Below, in pieces: positions 45,177 to 57,945 of a DNA stretch of 64,000 nucleotides (its first letter is position 1; each line of letters begins with the position of its first letter). Source of the stretch: Epinephelus fuscoguttatus (taxonomy: Eukaryota; Chordata; Actinopteri; Perciformes; Serranidae); NCBI RefSeq assembly GCF_011397635.1, contig NC_064769.1, forward strand, positions 17,439,207 through 17,503,206, read 5' to 3'. A program made the position numbers and the translations under genes. The notes beneath the pieces were generated by a model. That model had not been told where the DNA came from. It saw only the letters and a list, made by a program, of their open reading frames with translations, and made no database searches.

Positions 45177-45659
45177 CATTTGGCAGCAACAGTACACCCA
45201 GGTGCTATACAAAAAAAAACTAAACAAGCAGTTGCCCCAGACTGCTGACATCATCATTTATAGGGCAAAGAGGTCCCCGTCCTCCAACTCGAAGTTTGTT
45301 CACTACTTCTCCATCTTCCTCCTTTTTCTCGCTCACTCTTCATCTTTTTTTCCCTCTTTCCCCTTGTTCCCTCGCTCTCTCTGGCTTTTCCTCTCCCTGG
45401 GAGTGAGCAACCTTGGACTGATTCATACATTTTCCTCTCCTCTGGCCAGTAAATCCAGTCAGGAGAGTTGGAAAGGGAGGAAGAAGAGGAGGGGGACTGG
45501 TGTGTGCATGATGTGGGGAAAGTACAGAGAAACTGAATTAAAGCAGAGACAGAACAGCAAAGTATTTGTTAAAACAAGCTAGATTTAATAATATGGACAC
45601 AAGTTGGTTATTATGCAACTACTATAAAAAGTTAGAGGAGGTCTGATGCACCTAAAAGC

Positions 45660-47061
45660 CAGAGATGTGGACCCGAGTCACATTAATTTGAGCTGAGTCA
45701 GACTTGTTTCACAAACTTGATGACTTTAGACTCAACTTGACAAAATCAAAAAAGACTTGCAACTTGGACTTTGATACAAGTGACTCGTGACTTCACTTTG
45801 ACTTATGCCTTTCGCCTTAAAAACAATTGATACCTTTCCCCAAGCTCAAGGAATAAAAAGTATGTTATTTATCAGTTCATTTCCTGAATCAACTAATGTT
45901 AATGCTATTCATCCCCAGCAAGTCGCTTCTTTGAACCAATCAGAAAGCATCCAGTCATACTGCAGGAGAGAACCATGAAGAACTAGCATTACAAAACAAA
46001 CATTACAAACACTCATTGGAAAAAATGCACCAAAGATAATTTTGTTCATGTACAAAACTACAGAATGGTCAACAAAAACCGAATTGCAGTATTCAAAACT
46101 TGCAGGTCAAAAAGTACAGACAGAGATGCAGAAACTTCTAACTTCGTTTGACATTTGAAGTTGCACAAGATGAGGCTAATATGAACACAGCCAGTCCCTC
46201 TAGAATTTTGCAGGCTGTTTTTGAGTTTGTTGCAGTCTAAAATACCTGATTTTACGGCAGCTTTTCTAAAAGTTGTGATGCATGGTGCACTGTTTATAAG
46301 TGTTTTTTTGCAATGAGATTGTAAGATCAAGTAAAAATGGCAAAAGTAACGATGCAGTGACTGTTTTTCTCCTCCTGCTCTCTGTGCCCGGTTAGCACAA
46401 GCTAACACAGCAGCAGCAGCAGCAGCAGCTCACAACCATCACAGAGCTGAACATTGTCAATAAACTAATAGCATCACCAAAATGGCTCAACTCTTTCGTT
46501 AAACGTCTAAAAAGGGTAACATTAGCCGTGTGATGCTAACAGTTAGCCCTGTCGTTGTGTGTGACTCGGTTCCAGGTGCTGAGCTCACTCCTGCAGCAGT
46601 AATGTCATGATAAAAGAAAGAAGAGAGAGCAAATCAATGTGCTGCGTGCAGCTCTACAGTGAAATGAGATTTTACCTGTTTTAAATAGTCAAAACTGCGG
46701 TACTATTAAAATAGTAAAGTTGCGGGGATTGGCTGAATTTGTATCAACATCCTGGAGGTATTGCATAGCTAGCGAGCTAATGCATAGCTAATGTAGCTTA
46801 ATAGCTAAGTAACTTTTTATCAAACTTGCAAGAAATTATTACAAATTTAAAAAATAATCCACATTTTTTATTAATTAACAATATTCTCTTGTTAAATTGA
46901 GTTGTTTAAAACTCAAAGTTCAGGACTTGAGACTTGACTCATAATTTGTCAATCTAAACCTGGGACTTGACTCTAGGCTTGCCTTTCTTGACATGGGACT
47001 AGAGTGCAAAGTCTTAAGACTTACTTGTGACTTGCATAACCATGACTTGGTCCCACCTCTA
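45660..47061. mobile_element. AGAGGTGGGACCAAGTCA-type DNA element, about 1.4 kb
   Basis: The left end CAGAGATGTGGACCCGAGTCA and the right end TGACTTGGTCCCACCTCT are inverted. Next to them are many ACTTGACT/GACTTGG motifs, as in a teleost family of non-autonomous DNA transposons. The interior includes a (CAG)n tract at 46410-46428. No transposase was recognised. Confidence 0.65.
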
Positions 47062-47180
47062 AACTGCTAAAAACAAGTCTTGTCAGAAAACAAATCTGAA
47101 GGCATGTATGAATGAGTATTATTACATTTTCCCCACCTCTGACAGATTATCGGGTTTTCTCTCCATCAATCAGCCCATCT

Positions 47181-47212
<32 letters not shown>
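47181..47212. repeat. (TG)n microsatellite
   Basis: About 16 TG units just outside the right end of the 45.7-47.1 kb element. Confidence 0.95.
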
Positions 47213-47215
<3 letters not shown>

Positions 47216-47957
47216 TTGTGTTGAGGGAAGTTGGGAGTTGAGTGCTTTCCCATATGCTCCCATAAAAGCCAGCCAGCAATAGCGGCCAAAGGTACAGATT
47301 TCCGACGTTCTGCAGCACGCACACAGCAGGGACGCATGAGAAAACAAACTCCAACATACAGATGCACACATGACATGCATTAGCTGTATGAGATACATAC
47401 GTACGAAGTCCACACACACACTTTACTTGACCTTTATCCGCAGAAATTTTACTTGCATGAGATCCAAACTCTGTGAATCAACTTCCAGACGGGCAGAGAC
47501 ATACATAAACACTGCCAGTAAGGAATGGATGTGTGATGGCCAAACCACTACTGGGCTGTGAGGAGACTTCCCTTCTGTTTGCAATAATCACCATGGAAAC
47601 AGTAAGGTTTTGTGTGTATTAAGTCCTTTGTGTTTGTACCTATTATTTAATGCATTTGTGTGTTTGTCTGTGTGTTTAATCAGTATGCAAGGGAAGAAAT
47701 GTGAATGCAGAACAGGTTTTTGAGGACATTTAAGGAGCAAATTATGGGAAGCAAACCAGTAATCCAATGCTGGGATACACCTTTAGTTAAACTATGACCT
47801 AATGTCACACACTGCCAGGAACATTCACATTTGTTGATTTATTCTCAAAGAAAATGTCACCACTACAGTCTCCCTTTTAGTATTTGGGAGGGATTGCAAT
47901 GAATGTACATCTTAAATAACACAATTCTCACTTCTCACATTCAATTCATGCAAGAAA

Positions 47958-47963
47958 TTTATT
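47958..47963 (-). terminator. candidate poly(A) signal of the TOG-like gene
   Basis: TTTATT on plus is AATAAA on minus, about 75 bases beyond the stop of the intronless ORF. Confidence 0.5.
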
Positions 47964-48035
47964 GACATTTATCATTAACAGGCAGTGATGTAACTACAGT
48001 CCCTTGCTGCAGGTCCCGTTTGCTGTTTCCAGCTT

Positions 48036-49280
48036 CTACATGAATCCCTCCAGCAAGCGTCTGTCCTTCTCTGGGACGACCGCTTTCCACTGCTTTTGGA
48101 AGGTGCTGTGGGTAGAAATCTTCTGGACGATGTCATGTCCGTGGCGCCTCACATCCGCTGCAGCATCCATACATATTTTGCTCACAGCAACAAGAAAGCG
48201 TTTGGTGAAGTTCTTGCCACCTGTAAGGGTCCGTGTGGCTCCAAGGATGTCACATAACTGACTGAGGTGCTGAGCTGCACTCATTCTAACCGCAGCACTG
48301 CGGTGAGTCAGCCCTGCATTCAGCAGCGCATTCATGGTGCAGCCAGGGCTGCAGTTTTGAACCATGGCATCCAGCGCCTGATTGGCTTGCTGCTGGATGA
48401 AGGTGTTGGACTCAGACACTTTCAGCAACAGGGCGCAGCCTGTGTCCTCCACCATGTCATCCATGATCCTCTGGAGGTGAGTATACATCTCACCAAGAGT
48501 GGCCATAGCGGTGCAGGACACCATAGAGTGCGGGTTTTTAACCTCCTCCTTGACACCCGCACAAACCTTACGAAGAGTGGCCTTCAGTGCATCTGGATGG
48601 TTCATTGCCAGATGTTGGATAGATGTTAAGCCATCTATTTTTTTTTGCCAGTCAACAGAGCTGAGCAGTTTGAAGATATCATCTAGGCTTTTCTTAGGAC
48701 TGGACAACGACCGCAGTCGCTGCTTGTCTTCATCAGTCTTTGAAGACGACCGTCCCACCTGGGAGGGTTGAGTTGGCTTGGCTGTGGTAGGAGGAGAAGG
48801 AGGAGTGGAGGTGAGAGATGGCTGAGGGATGGATACCTCAGCAGGACTTTGAACCTCCACTTTGCTGAGACTGTCCTGAGAGCTGGAGCCCCAGTCTACC
48901 TTTAAGGTCTCCTGCCTCAGATGGGCATGAATGGCCTTATCCTCCATCAAGGTCCAATAGTTGTGCTGAGCACTTTTTTGAGTAGTCATTTGGTCCCTCT
49001 TGTATTTAGAGGTCCTATGATTACCTGACTGCCTGGCAATCAGGTCAGCCACCTTGTAGGCTTCCTCCTTCAGATGAGCATGCATGTTCTCATTTTTCAT
49101 GATAGACCAGAAGCTGTCCTCATCGAGGTTTTCACAAGTCATCTGGTCAAACTTGGACTTGGGCCTCTTCCGACTGTCTGTAATCAGGTCAACCACCTTG
49201 TAGGCCTCTGCCTTGAGATGAGCATGCACAGTACCATCTTCCATGATAAACCAGAATTTGTCTTCATGAAAGATTTCCAT
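48036..49280 (-). CDS. intronless TOG-domain protein, TOGARAM/crescerin-like, with three N-terminal motif repeats
   Basis: A 414-codon open frame on minus starts at the ATG at 49278-49280 and stops with TAG at 48036-48038. The frame stays open about 20 codons further upstream without an ATG, so an upstream exon is possible. The last 215 or so residues form an alpha-helical HEAT/TOG-like domain (SSVDWQKKIDGLTSIQHLA, SCTAMATLGEMYTHLQR, QALDAMVQNC, RMSAAQHLSQL, RFLVAVSKICMDAAADVR). This resembles the C-terminal TOG domain of TOGARAM (crescerin), whose TOG domains bind tubulin in cilia. A Ser/Pro-rich linker precedes it. The N-terminal part has three copies, 48-51 residues apart, of FWxIMxxxxxHAHLKxEAYKVxDLI. 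The long intact frame argues for coding. It is nested in the dnm1 intron, on the same strand. The lack of introns suggests a retrocopy, but no poly(A) tract or target duplication is visible. Function is not known. Confidence 0.72.
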   Translation of the reverse strand: MEIFHEDKFWFIMEDGTVHAHLKAEAYKVVDLITDSRKRPKSKFDQMTCENLDEDSFWSIMKNENMHAHLKEEAYKVADLIARQSGNHRTSKYKRDQMTTQKSAQHNYWTLMEDKAIHAHLRQETLKVDWGSSSQDSLSKVEVQSPAEVSIPQPSLTSTPPSPPTTAKPTQPSQVGRSSSKTDEDKQRLRSLSSPKKSLDDIFKLLSSVDWQKKIDGLTSIQHLAMNHPDALKATLRKVCAGVKEEVKNPHSMVSCTAMATLGEMYTHLQRIMDDMVEDTGCALLLKVSESNTFIQQQANQALDAMVQNCSPGCTMNALLNAGLTHRSAAVRMSAAQHLSQLCDILGATRTLTGGKNFTKRFLVAVSKICMDAAADVRRHGHDIVQKISTHSTFQKQWKAVVPEKDRRLLEGFM

Positions 49281-49439
49281 AGTTTTCTTGGCTCTGTTGT
49301 CTTTCCAGAAACAATGCAAGTTGTGTGGTGTAGCTTGGTACACACGGGTAATGTTGACAGAAAGATGCTCTTCACAGTCATTCAGTCAAGTAGTTCTGAT
49401 TCTATATTCTGTTCTATACATGTTATGATATTGCTATTC

Positions 49440-50445
49440 TGTTGCTAGGGCAACAGCTCAAGGGCAACACCTCAAGTCCCAAGTCAAACAGACAAGTCCC
49501 AAGTCAAGTCCCGAATCCTACACCTTGATTTTTAAGTCCTAAACAATTCATGAAGCACTGTTCATCATATGTAATGCCATTTTCAAAACAGAGCAATGCT
49601 AAACATCAACATATTTTTAACATTTGTATCTATTCTATTAAAATATGTTTGTTAAAACAAGCACAACTAAAATTAGTCCTAAAAATTTTGTATGTTTCTG
49701 TCCTGTCTTGTTGTATTTACCTTATCTCTTAATCATAAAATAACTTTTCTCTTCCCAAATTTGTAAGACATTTTCTGTAGGACAATGCTTCCTTTACGAT
49801 GATATTGAATGTTATTGTATGTTTTATGTCGAAATAAAATAAAAAGAGTTGATTTGGGAAATTAATTGATTCATGGCACACTTTTAATTTTTAGGCTTAG
49901 TAAAGAGTATCAAGTATTTTCAAGTCTAAAGGATCAAGTGCATGTGAAGTCAATGATTTATGGGACTAGTGGATAACACTTAAGATAAAGAAGTTTTTCA
50001 ACTTAAAAAAATTACATTAATTTCATAAATCTGTTTTAGTCAGATGACAACTTATTTTAGGAAGTTGGTCAAAATCAAAAACCTTTTGAGTAGGACGGAA
50101 CTAAAATAAATAAGTTAGAGTATCTTAAAGGTTTGACCAGTAAATATCAACACAACTAAAATATAACAATATAAAATAAATAAATATAATATTAAGTTGG
50201 TTCAACTTAATTAAGCTTTTTGAGGTCAAAGCAGTCATCTTGGTTTTACTAAACTATTTGAGTTCTCTTAAAAATGCCAAAGTTGGAACGACTCGAAAAG
50301 ATACATGCAAATTGTTACCTTAATTATTCTAAACTGAACCAGTGGATTATTTTTTAGAGTTTATTTGATCAAGTCAAGTCTAAAGTCATCAACTTTGTGA
50401 CTCGAGTCTGACTCGACTCCAAGTGATGTGATTTGAGTCATTTAA
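49440..50445. mobile_element. second, inverted and decayed copy of the AGAGGTGGGACCAAGTCA-type element
   Basis: In reverse complement, 50445-50370 (GAGTCGAGTCAGACTCGAGTCAC, TTGATGACTTTAGACTTGAC) matches the left end of the 45.7 kb element. 49520-49450 has the GGGACTTGACTTGGGACTTG motifs of its other end. The middle is AT-rich and diverged. Confidence 0.5.
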
Positions 50446-51079
50446 TAATCAGCGGGCAATTCCTCCCTGTGTGTTTGCTACAGAGATTGGTAGCAAAAGT
50501 GCCTCTGATGTTGGTGTGTAAGTAACAGTGAAATATACTCTGAACTGCCAGTTTATTAGGTGAACCTAGCTAAAATGACTGCTGTCTAATGCAACAGTCC
50601 TGCAATAATCTTAACCTCATGAAGTTTATAATGTCAAAAACTGTTTTAAAGAGGTGTTGATTCAACTTTATGATCATTTTGGAGGCTGCAGTTTGTGTTG
50701 CTGTTAAACTATATTGTGTTATACAGAAAAGTGTCTCTTTTATTTAGCCTCCTCTGACAGATATAAATGGGGTGGACAAAATAATCGTCAGTGTGACACA
50801 ATACAGTTTAAAAGCTGAATCAACACCTCTCTTTTCAACAGAGGTAGGATTTATTTCAGGGCTGTTTAGCAAGCTCATAACTGGATATTGAGTGTATGTC
50901 AATGTGACCCTGCTTATGTCACAGTAGCAAAAGAAGCTTTGGGTGTGGCTGTACTTGAAGTCACAGTGTACCCACCACAAAACCAAACCCTCTATGAGGA
51001 ACTGTGTCAGTCCACTTTAATAAATTCATGCTCAATTAATCTGTTACGTCTGTTTTAAACAGCCACGTGTGAGAGGATG

Positions 51080-51383
51080 CTAATAGGTTGGTTCACTCCG
51101 TTGTTCTGTGGATTGTCCATTACTCAGGATGATTCAGGCTTTGCTGTGAACAGGGAAAGTACCAAAGAAACAGTTCCTTTGAAAATCACTGACGTCGAGC
51201 TTTGTTGGTCATCCACAGTGCCGGGAACACTGATTCTAGAAAGAGATGTTCCTGTTACATTTTTTGAATACCATTTTATAGTGTCACCTCCATTATATTG
51301 GAATGGAAGAGGAAATCACAAAGGCTTATTCATAAACACCACCAGAGTTAGTTGGGAAAATATGTCTTGGGTGAACTGACCCT
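51080..51383. mobile_element. fragment of a GGGTGAACTGACCCTTTAA-ending MITE
   Basis: The right end GGGTGAACTGACCCT is followed by TTAA and resembles the TTAA-type ends at 39494 and 43717. A matching left end was not found, so it is truncated or rearranged. An open frame across it looks accidental. Confidence 0.45.
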
Positions 51384-51802
51384 TTAACCTTGGATACTGG
51401 GTTTGAAACCATCAAAATGGGTTTGCATTACACTGGTCTTCATTCATCCATTCATTAATGTGCATGACTGATTTTACTAGTTTTCTCAAACAGTGTTTTT
51501 GTATTTTTATGTGTGATGTGCCTTTTTGTTTGAACCTCCACTGCCACATTTTTTACCCGCACACACACACACACACGCAGTAACCCAGGCAGTGCACTTA
51601 ACCTGTGGTGTTCGGAGCAGTGTGTGAGCAAAGTATTTTCCATGGTTTTATTTTGCTAGTGAGTAATAGCAGGCTCATTATGAAAAGCCAGAGGAAGTTC
51701 ACTTCTGGATTCATAAAGGCACTTCACCACTCCGCGCGCCGTCCAAAAAAATGTCTCAAAGACTCAAACACTAATTCAGAATGTGGATGAAATATGGCCT
51801 CA

Positions 51803-51844
51803 CACACACACACACACATGCACACACACACACACACACACACA
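51803..51844. repeat. (CA)n microsatellite, interrupted
   Basis: CA units with one ATG interruption. Confidence 0.9.
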
Positions 51845-51999
51845 GGCATGCTACAGTATATATAAACATACACACACGCGGGACCCTTACATAAACCGTA
51901 TCCAATTAACACTTTGAAACAAATCTGAGCAGTTTGGTGGGCAAAACCAAGAAGATAGTCGTTTACGGCATCCATGTTGTTTTAAGAGGCTGCATGTCT

Positions 52000-52001
<2 letters not shown>

Positions 52002-52061
<60 letters not shown>
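52002..52061. repeat. (TG)n microsatellite
   Basis: About 30 uninterrupted TG units. Confidence 0.95.
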
Positions 52062-52062
<1 letters not shown>

Positions 52063-54428
52063 GGTGTGTATGTTGATGGGAGTCTGATAGAAAAGTCCTG
52101 GTGACTTGGGCCATGCATCAAAGGGCTGCAGAGAAGCCGCACGGCATCTGGGAGCAATAACGCTGCCTCTAACCCTTCATTACCACAAAGACTGGGCCCT
52201 GGGTGGCAGCCAACGGCAATTTTCACAACCCTCCTCCTCACCTCCCTCCGTTTTTCTTTCCCTCCATTCTTCTGCCATTCCGCTATTGAGTTCTGTCTTT
52301 AAAAAAAATTAAACACAGAGCATTTCTGTACACGATGGGGATGGGGAAAGACATAAAAAGGATGGGATTTGTTGGGTTTGAAGCACTTGTGGAAAAGCTT
52401 GTTTAGCTCCTATGCTCAATGCCAATTAGACAAGTCCAGTCAAATTGATTTATGGAGAGCTTTTGTTACAAAATGCTTCATAGAAAATCATTATCATAAA
52501 CATAATGCACTTTTGGAGGAAGAAAACAAAACAAAAAAAGACATATTGCTGAGTCTGAATATAATCAAAAATCCCACTAACGCATGCAAAATGCATGTTT
52601 GGTCTGTGAGTAATACGCTTTTGAGAAACAGCATCTGAAGAAACGTAATTTGACTTAACGCCGTTTGGACTTCATTTAAAGTAAGGCCACATGTTGCCAG
52701 CGTTTAAATCAGGAACAGCAAACAATTTGGCCGAGAGAATTCCGAATGGGAACAGCTAGATTGGAGCTATTCTGGGACGATGTGTAAAAACACACAGCTG
52801 TCAGTGACTCATCGAGCTGCAAGGTTGCGCAGTGATGCTCATAACAAATCACCTTGGGCAGCACGCCAGCGTCCACGCTCTCTAGTACTTCATATATCTT
52901 GGGAAGTGCTACTTGATTAAAGTTTCTCTAGCTCATCTGTCAGCCTCAGACAAATGCTTCAGGACATCAAATCTAATCGGAAAATGTCCAGATTCATATG
53001 GATTTTCATATAAATTCTCATGTTTTCTTTGATTATTATTTAATGTATGACATGTTTTGTTTGGCCTGTGGAACTTGCTTGTCATTGTGTCGTCTTTTTT
53101 CTCTCCTAACATAATCTTGGCTGATTCTGCTGACTATAAAAAAGTGACAGCCTTTGTGCTCTGCTTAGCTCTTCCTGTGGGAATGAGCGCAAACACAAAT
53201 AAACTCCTTCATGGGGAAAGGAAACGTGGTGTCCACATGACAATGACACATTCAGTCAGTGGTCCGGCTGAAGCACAGGCTGGCAGGTCAGTGATACCTT
53301 CCTGTTTAGCAGCTAATTGCCAAGCAGTTAATTATCTGGGCTGCGTTTACTCCTGCAGAAGGTCAGTGTAACAACCCAGGGGCTGGCCCGGGACATGTGA
53401 TCAATCACTGGTGACCACCAAAGAGTCAAAGACAGAGGGAGGGGGCACCGCAGCCCGCTAACCACATAAACACGTGAAAATCCCCACACATCTAGCAACT
53501 GCTGGCTGATGGAGGGCAGAGGCTTTGTTCAGCCTTTGTGTGTTTAGTGTCTGTGCATATTTGGCACAAAGCTCTCACCTCTCCTGAGAAATATTCCAAA
53601 GTTTGCTTAAAAAAACATATGAACTCACATTTGTGAATTTAAACATTCATATCCATGTCTAAGTGTGTGAAATGACAAATAAAGCCTGTAAATCGCTCAT
53701 TTATTCACATGAGAAACAAATATTATCAGATGTAATGAAAGGTGCAAAAAAGACAAAAAAGTGCACCTATTAGCTGAAACATTCACATCTGCGGTAAGTG
53801 TGTGATGTCAGAATACATTGAGGTAAAACGTTCACATGTGTAAACCAACATGAACTCACACAGGGGGTTCTTGTAGGTTTCACAACAGTAAATGAACATT
53901 ATATAGAGTCCTATCCAGTATATACGTGGGTATACACATTACAAGTAATGCACATGTAAGTATAATTTTAAGCCAGTAATCTACTCTTTACTTTGCTACA
54001 AAGAAGCTAAGGGTGAGGGCCATTTATTGCAGATGCCAAGTTGCTAGATATGTGGAAGAAAAAGAAGCACCACCTGTCTTTTGAACATTATGTGACTGAT
54101 ATATCTAACGGAGTAAAACCCAGAAGAAGAGGCAGTTTCCAGCGACAATCCATGACCATATCTGGCCACAGTGTTTATACCAAAATCTAAAAGAGACAAC
54201 AATTGCATAATAAGGTGCTTGTACCTCCAGAAAAACACTGAGATCTCCACTTTTAAAAGCTAGTAAGTTAAACATAGTGTAGGTGAAAATGTAGTTAGCT
54301 AGCTGACGTTAGCTACCGGTATGCTAATTTTTCATGTGTTAATCTGTGACATTATGATTATGACATTAATTTATCTTGCAGGTCTGCTGGGCTTCTAATT
54401 CATTAATCCTTGTTAAAAGGAGTTATGA

Positions 54429-54859
54429 TGTATTCACACTACGAGCAGCGCAACATTGTGACCAGCTATAGCTATCATCGCCAAGTTGCCATTGAAGTGT
54501 TGCACAAATGCTTGTTGATGTAGTTATGTCATCATGAGCTTGTGTGTGTCTGCTACTTACAACAAAGCACCTCAAATAAATGTCATCTTAAGTTTGTATA
54601 TCTATGGTTTTGATCAGTATCTGAGCCCCATTTCAACATCACACTTTGGCGCCCCATCACATCACTATGTGCACCACAATGCTCACAAAGCTAGCAAAGC
54701 ATGGGCTAACTAAGCTAAATGACACAGTACCACAGCTAGAAACAAAAACAAACGACTGGTTGATGTTTCTACGTGTCATTGGTGTGCTGAAAAAAGTCTA
54801 GGCCAAATTAACTTTGACATGTAGCCTGTTGCCGTGTTGCTTGTGGTGTGAACACAGCA
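54429..54859. mobile_element. MITE with TGTATTCACACYAC-type inverted ends
   Basis: Left TGTATTCACACTACGAGCAG and right TTGCTTGTGGTGTGAACACA are imperfect inverted repeats of about 28 bases, as in the common fish TGCGTTCACACC repeat class. It is 431 bases and non-coding. Flanking ACTTTTACTT-type sequence (about 53920-54010 and 54960-55070) looks like another repeat that it may have entered. Confidence 0.55.
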
Positions 54860-56639
54860 TTAGGGCTATCAATTCATTAGCCTGTCAAAAGGTTGATCAA
54901 CAACTAGAGGTTTTGTTATTATTTTGCAAGGGCCTCTTAACAAATATTAAAATGGAAAGTAAATTGTACAGTAGGATTCTCAAATAGTAATTTTTTGCTT
55001 TTAATTGAGTCATTCTTTATGTGAGTAATTGTACTTTTACTTGAGCATCAGTAGTCTACCCACCACTGGTTCTAACATGCATTTGTGGAATCACTATAAT
55101 AGAGGCAAAATTAGAGGAAAACAAGGGAGAGTGTTAGTCCTAATCCTGTTTTACTAACACAATCATTTCATCACAGTCATTTCATCGTCAGAACTGCACG
55201 GTCCAAATACAGTCAGACCTAAATTAACTGCTCGAATACTTTTTATAGAACAAGGAACTGCCAGAATATAAAATTTGCACTTCTAAATCAAACTTGTTCT
55301 GCACATAACACAGAGGGTGTGTTTGGACTGAGTATATTTTTATGACATGACTGTGCCAGTGGCGGGCAGTTCCAAGGGTGGAGAGGGAATTTTTTTTTTT
55401 AACTTTACACATTTACAGTAAATGTGATATTTATAAACATAAAAATATCTCACTTATGTCCAGGTTAAAGGTCAAATTGTAACTCAAGCTGATCATTAAG
55501 ACAAAAAACAACATATGTATGACAAAAAGTAAAACATAGCTATAAATGTGACACATGCAACATGAGAAAACATTGTTTATAAGCTGTAAGACACACCAAA
55601 GTTCATGCCATGTGTTATTAAACACATGCAGGAATCTTTAAATGTCTGTCAATCCTTCTTCAAAGGAGGCAGTGAGCCTGCAGAGTCTCACATACACATG
55701 ACAAAATTACAAACTGCACACACACGCACACAGGGTGTATACAACTTGCCAAAAGCCATTAAGTGCACAAGTGTGGTTTCTTTTTATCTGTCCTGTGTCT
55801 GTTTGGGTCTAATCCCAGCCTTTGTTTCTCTAATGATTTTTGTACTGACATTATGCTCCGGATATGCGAGGAACAATCGGGGGGGAAAAAAAGATAATTT
55901 ACAGAAAGAAAAACATACATTACTCATTTATCTCATCAGCCAGGCAGGGTAAACTTTGAATTATCCACAAACCACCCTGTGTACCTCCTCGGCCCACTCT
56001 GACACGCTGCGGTTGCCACTCATCTCTCGTTTCTCTTGTGCAATCTCTAACCAGCTTTTCAAATGTTTTCTTTTAAAATGAGACGCAGTAATTTATTCAT
56101 TATTGGTTTGGGTACCGTTGTTAGCATTTTTCCATCATTTGGCCATGTAGTCAGTTCTGTCTGTCTTTGAGTCTGACGTAATAGATTTACATTTAAAGGG
56201 CAGCAAAGATAAAGGACCCAACTTGACCATTTCTGTTTATCTGTAAAGGTGTCTTATCACCAGTGTGCGTGTGAGAGAGAAACAGCTGACTGTGCCTGTA
56301 TTTGAACCATTCAAACTTGATTAAAGAAGGCATTTACACATGAGGGATAACTTTACTATTTCCTTTTACTTTTAACTTCTTCTCCACCACATTTTTGAGG
56401 GAAATATTGTACTTTTTCCTGTTCTCTGTATTTCCGAAGTCTTTGAGTTGTTAGCAGTTCCACCAAGGAGACATTGCAACCTTAAACGTCTCACATGGTT
56501 TCACATAAATTAATATTTAAGGCCCAAAGAGAAAAAAGTATCCACAATATGTCACAAAAATCAAATACTGGAGAAAATTCAAAGACATAAAAACAACTTT
56601 GGGTATTAGAACTTCCTTCTGTACAGTGATACAGTTGGC

Positions 56640-56820
56640 AGATATGGTGCCGCAAGAATATAGTTCCTACATGAAACTGCTCACAACAAGGTCTGTGGAA
56701 TATCTTGAGTAACTGTGTCATAATTTCTTTAAAAAGACACTGCTGTTGACTTTTTCAAATTTATTTTTTTTGGCACTTTGAGCACCACAAGCCGAGTGCC
56801 ATCTAGTTCCATTACCTTAG
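56640..56820. mobile_element. TTAA-type palindromic MITE, truncated copy 3
   Basis: Contains TGAAACTGCTCACAACAAGGTC, ATCTTGAGTAAC and GAGCACCACAAGCCGAGTGCCATCTAGTTCC, as in copies 1 and 2. Both ends are missing. Confidence 0.7.
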
Positions 56821-57875
56821 GGAAAATGATGTATTATTGAGTACATTTTGCTGATAATACTTCTGTACTTTTACTTAAAGCAGACTGAGTAAAAAACAAT
56901 GTATGGACTCAAACAAAAATAATCCCCCTAAGTCATCACTGATCACCCACTAGAAGTGTGTGGTGGTGTGTTTAGACCCTGCCCTCTGCCTTTATTTTCT
57001 CTTTTTATTTTGCTGTGCTCAGGGCGTTTTTGGGCGTCAGCCTTTGGGCAGTGGTGTGTAGCCCCCAGCCACAGCGTGCAGGGTGTGAGGGCTGGACTCT
57101 ATAAAAACATAACGACCAGGTGCTAGATTGTAAGCATGCATCCAAGAGGAAGCTGCGAAAATGGCCAGACACAGTGCCAGAAAAATGCAAATATAGCAAG
57201 GGTAAAAGCCAAGTGGACAAGACTTGTTCAGCCGGGCAGGCGGAGCCAACTTTGAGTGCTGCGTTTACAAACCGCAACAAAAAAATCCCACTTATTTGGC
57301 CTTTAGGTGTAATTTTGAACCCAGGACCTTTACCTGTAATGGAGTATTTAGAAATGTATGTATTGTTTGTTTCCTTAACTAAAGAATGTGAAGAGTTCTT
57401 TTTGGACTACATCTGAAATACGCTGGACCCCGTCTTCAGTTTTTCATTTCAGCAAAGAAATAATAATGACATGATATTAAGATGGAAAAAGAAAATAAAA
57501 ACCAAGCTATTTTGTGGTTGACATTCATGTCATCCAACAAGAATGATGGCGATTGTACATGCTATCTCTATCTTGAAAACTATCTGCGGGCTTTTACTGT
57601 AACTCGGCTGATTGATGACACTCGCATGAAATACGGGGGATCACATTTTGGGGCTGCCGTTTTTGGGTTTGGCTGGCGTGTTATACACAAATCTAAAGCA
57701 TGGTCTTCACAAGCTTAGCCTCACCACACTGATGCAAACACACGCAAGATACAATTACACCCACACAAACTGACGGAGTCCTTGCTTTGTGCCGTATCAA
57801 AATACAAAGATGGGAAAAACGAAGTCAGAAACTTCATGACAAGACAAAATAACATGGACTCACAGATTACACTGG

Positions 57876-57878
<3 letters not shown>

Positions 57879-57944
<66 letters not shown>
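57879..57944. repeat. (TG)n microsatellite
   Basis: About 33 uninterrupted TG units, the longest pure array in the window. Confidence 0.95.

Positions 57945-57945
<1 letters not shown>

Noticed and set aside
47940..49345. Proof of retrotransposition for the TOG-like ORF
   Set aside because: Apart from lack of introns and an AATAAA, no poly(A) tract or target-site duplication could be seen, so a retrocopy origin stays an inference.
51077..51379. 100-codon open frame on plus
   Set aside because: It spans a MITE fragment that ends in the shared GGGTGAACTGACCCTTTAA terminus.
57482..57718. 78-codon ATG-initiated frame on plus
   Set aside because: The peptide is not recognised, there are no splice or conservation clues, and nearby sequence looks repeat-derived. 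Too short to support.
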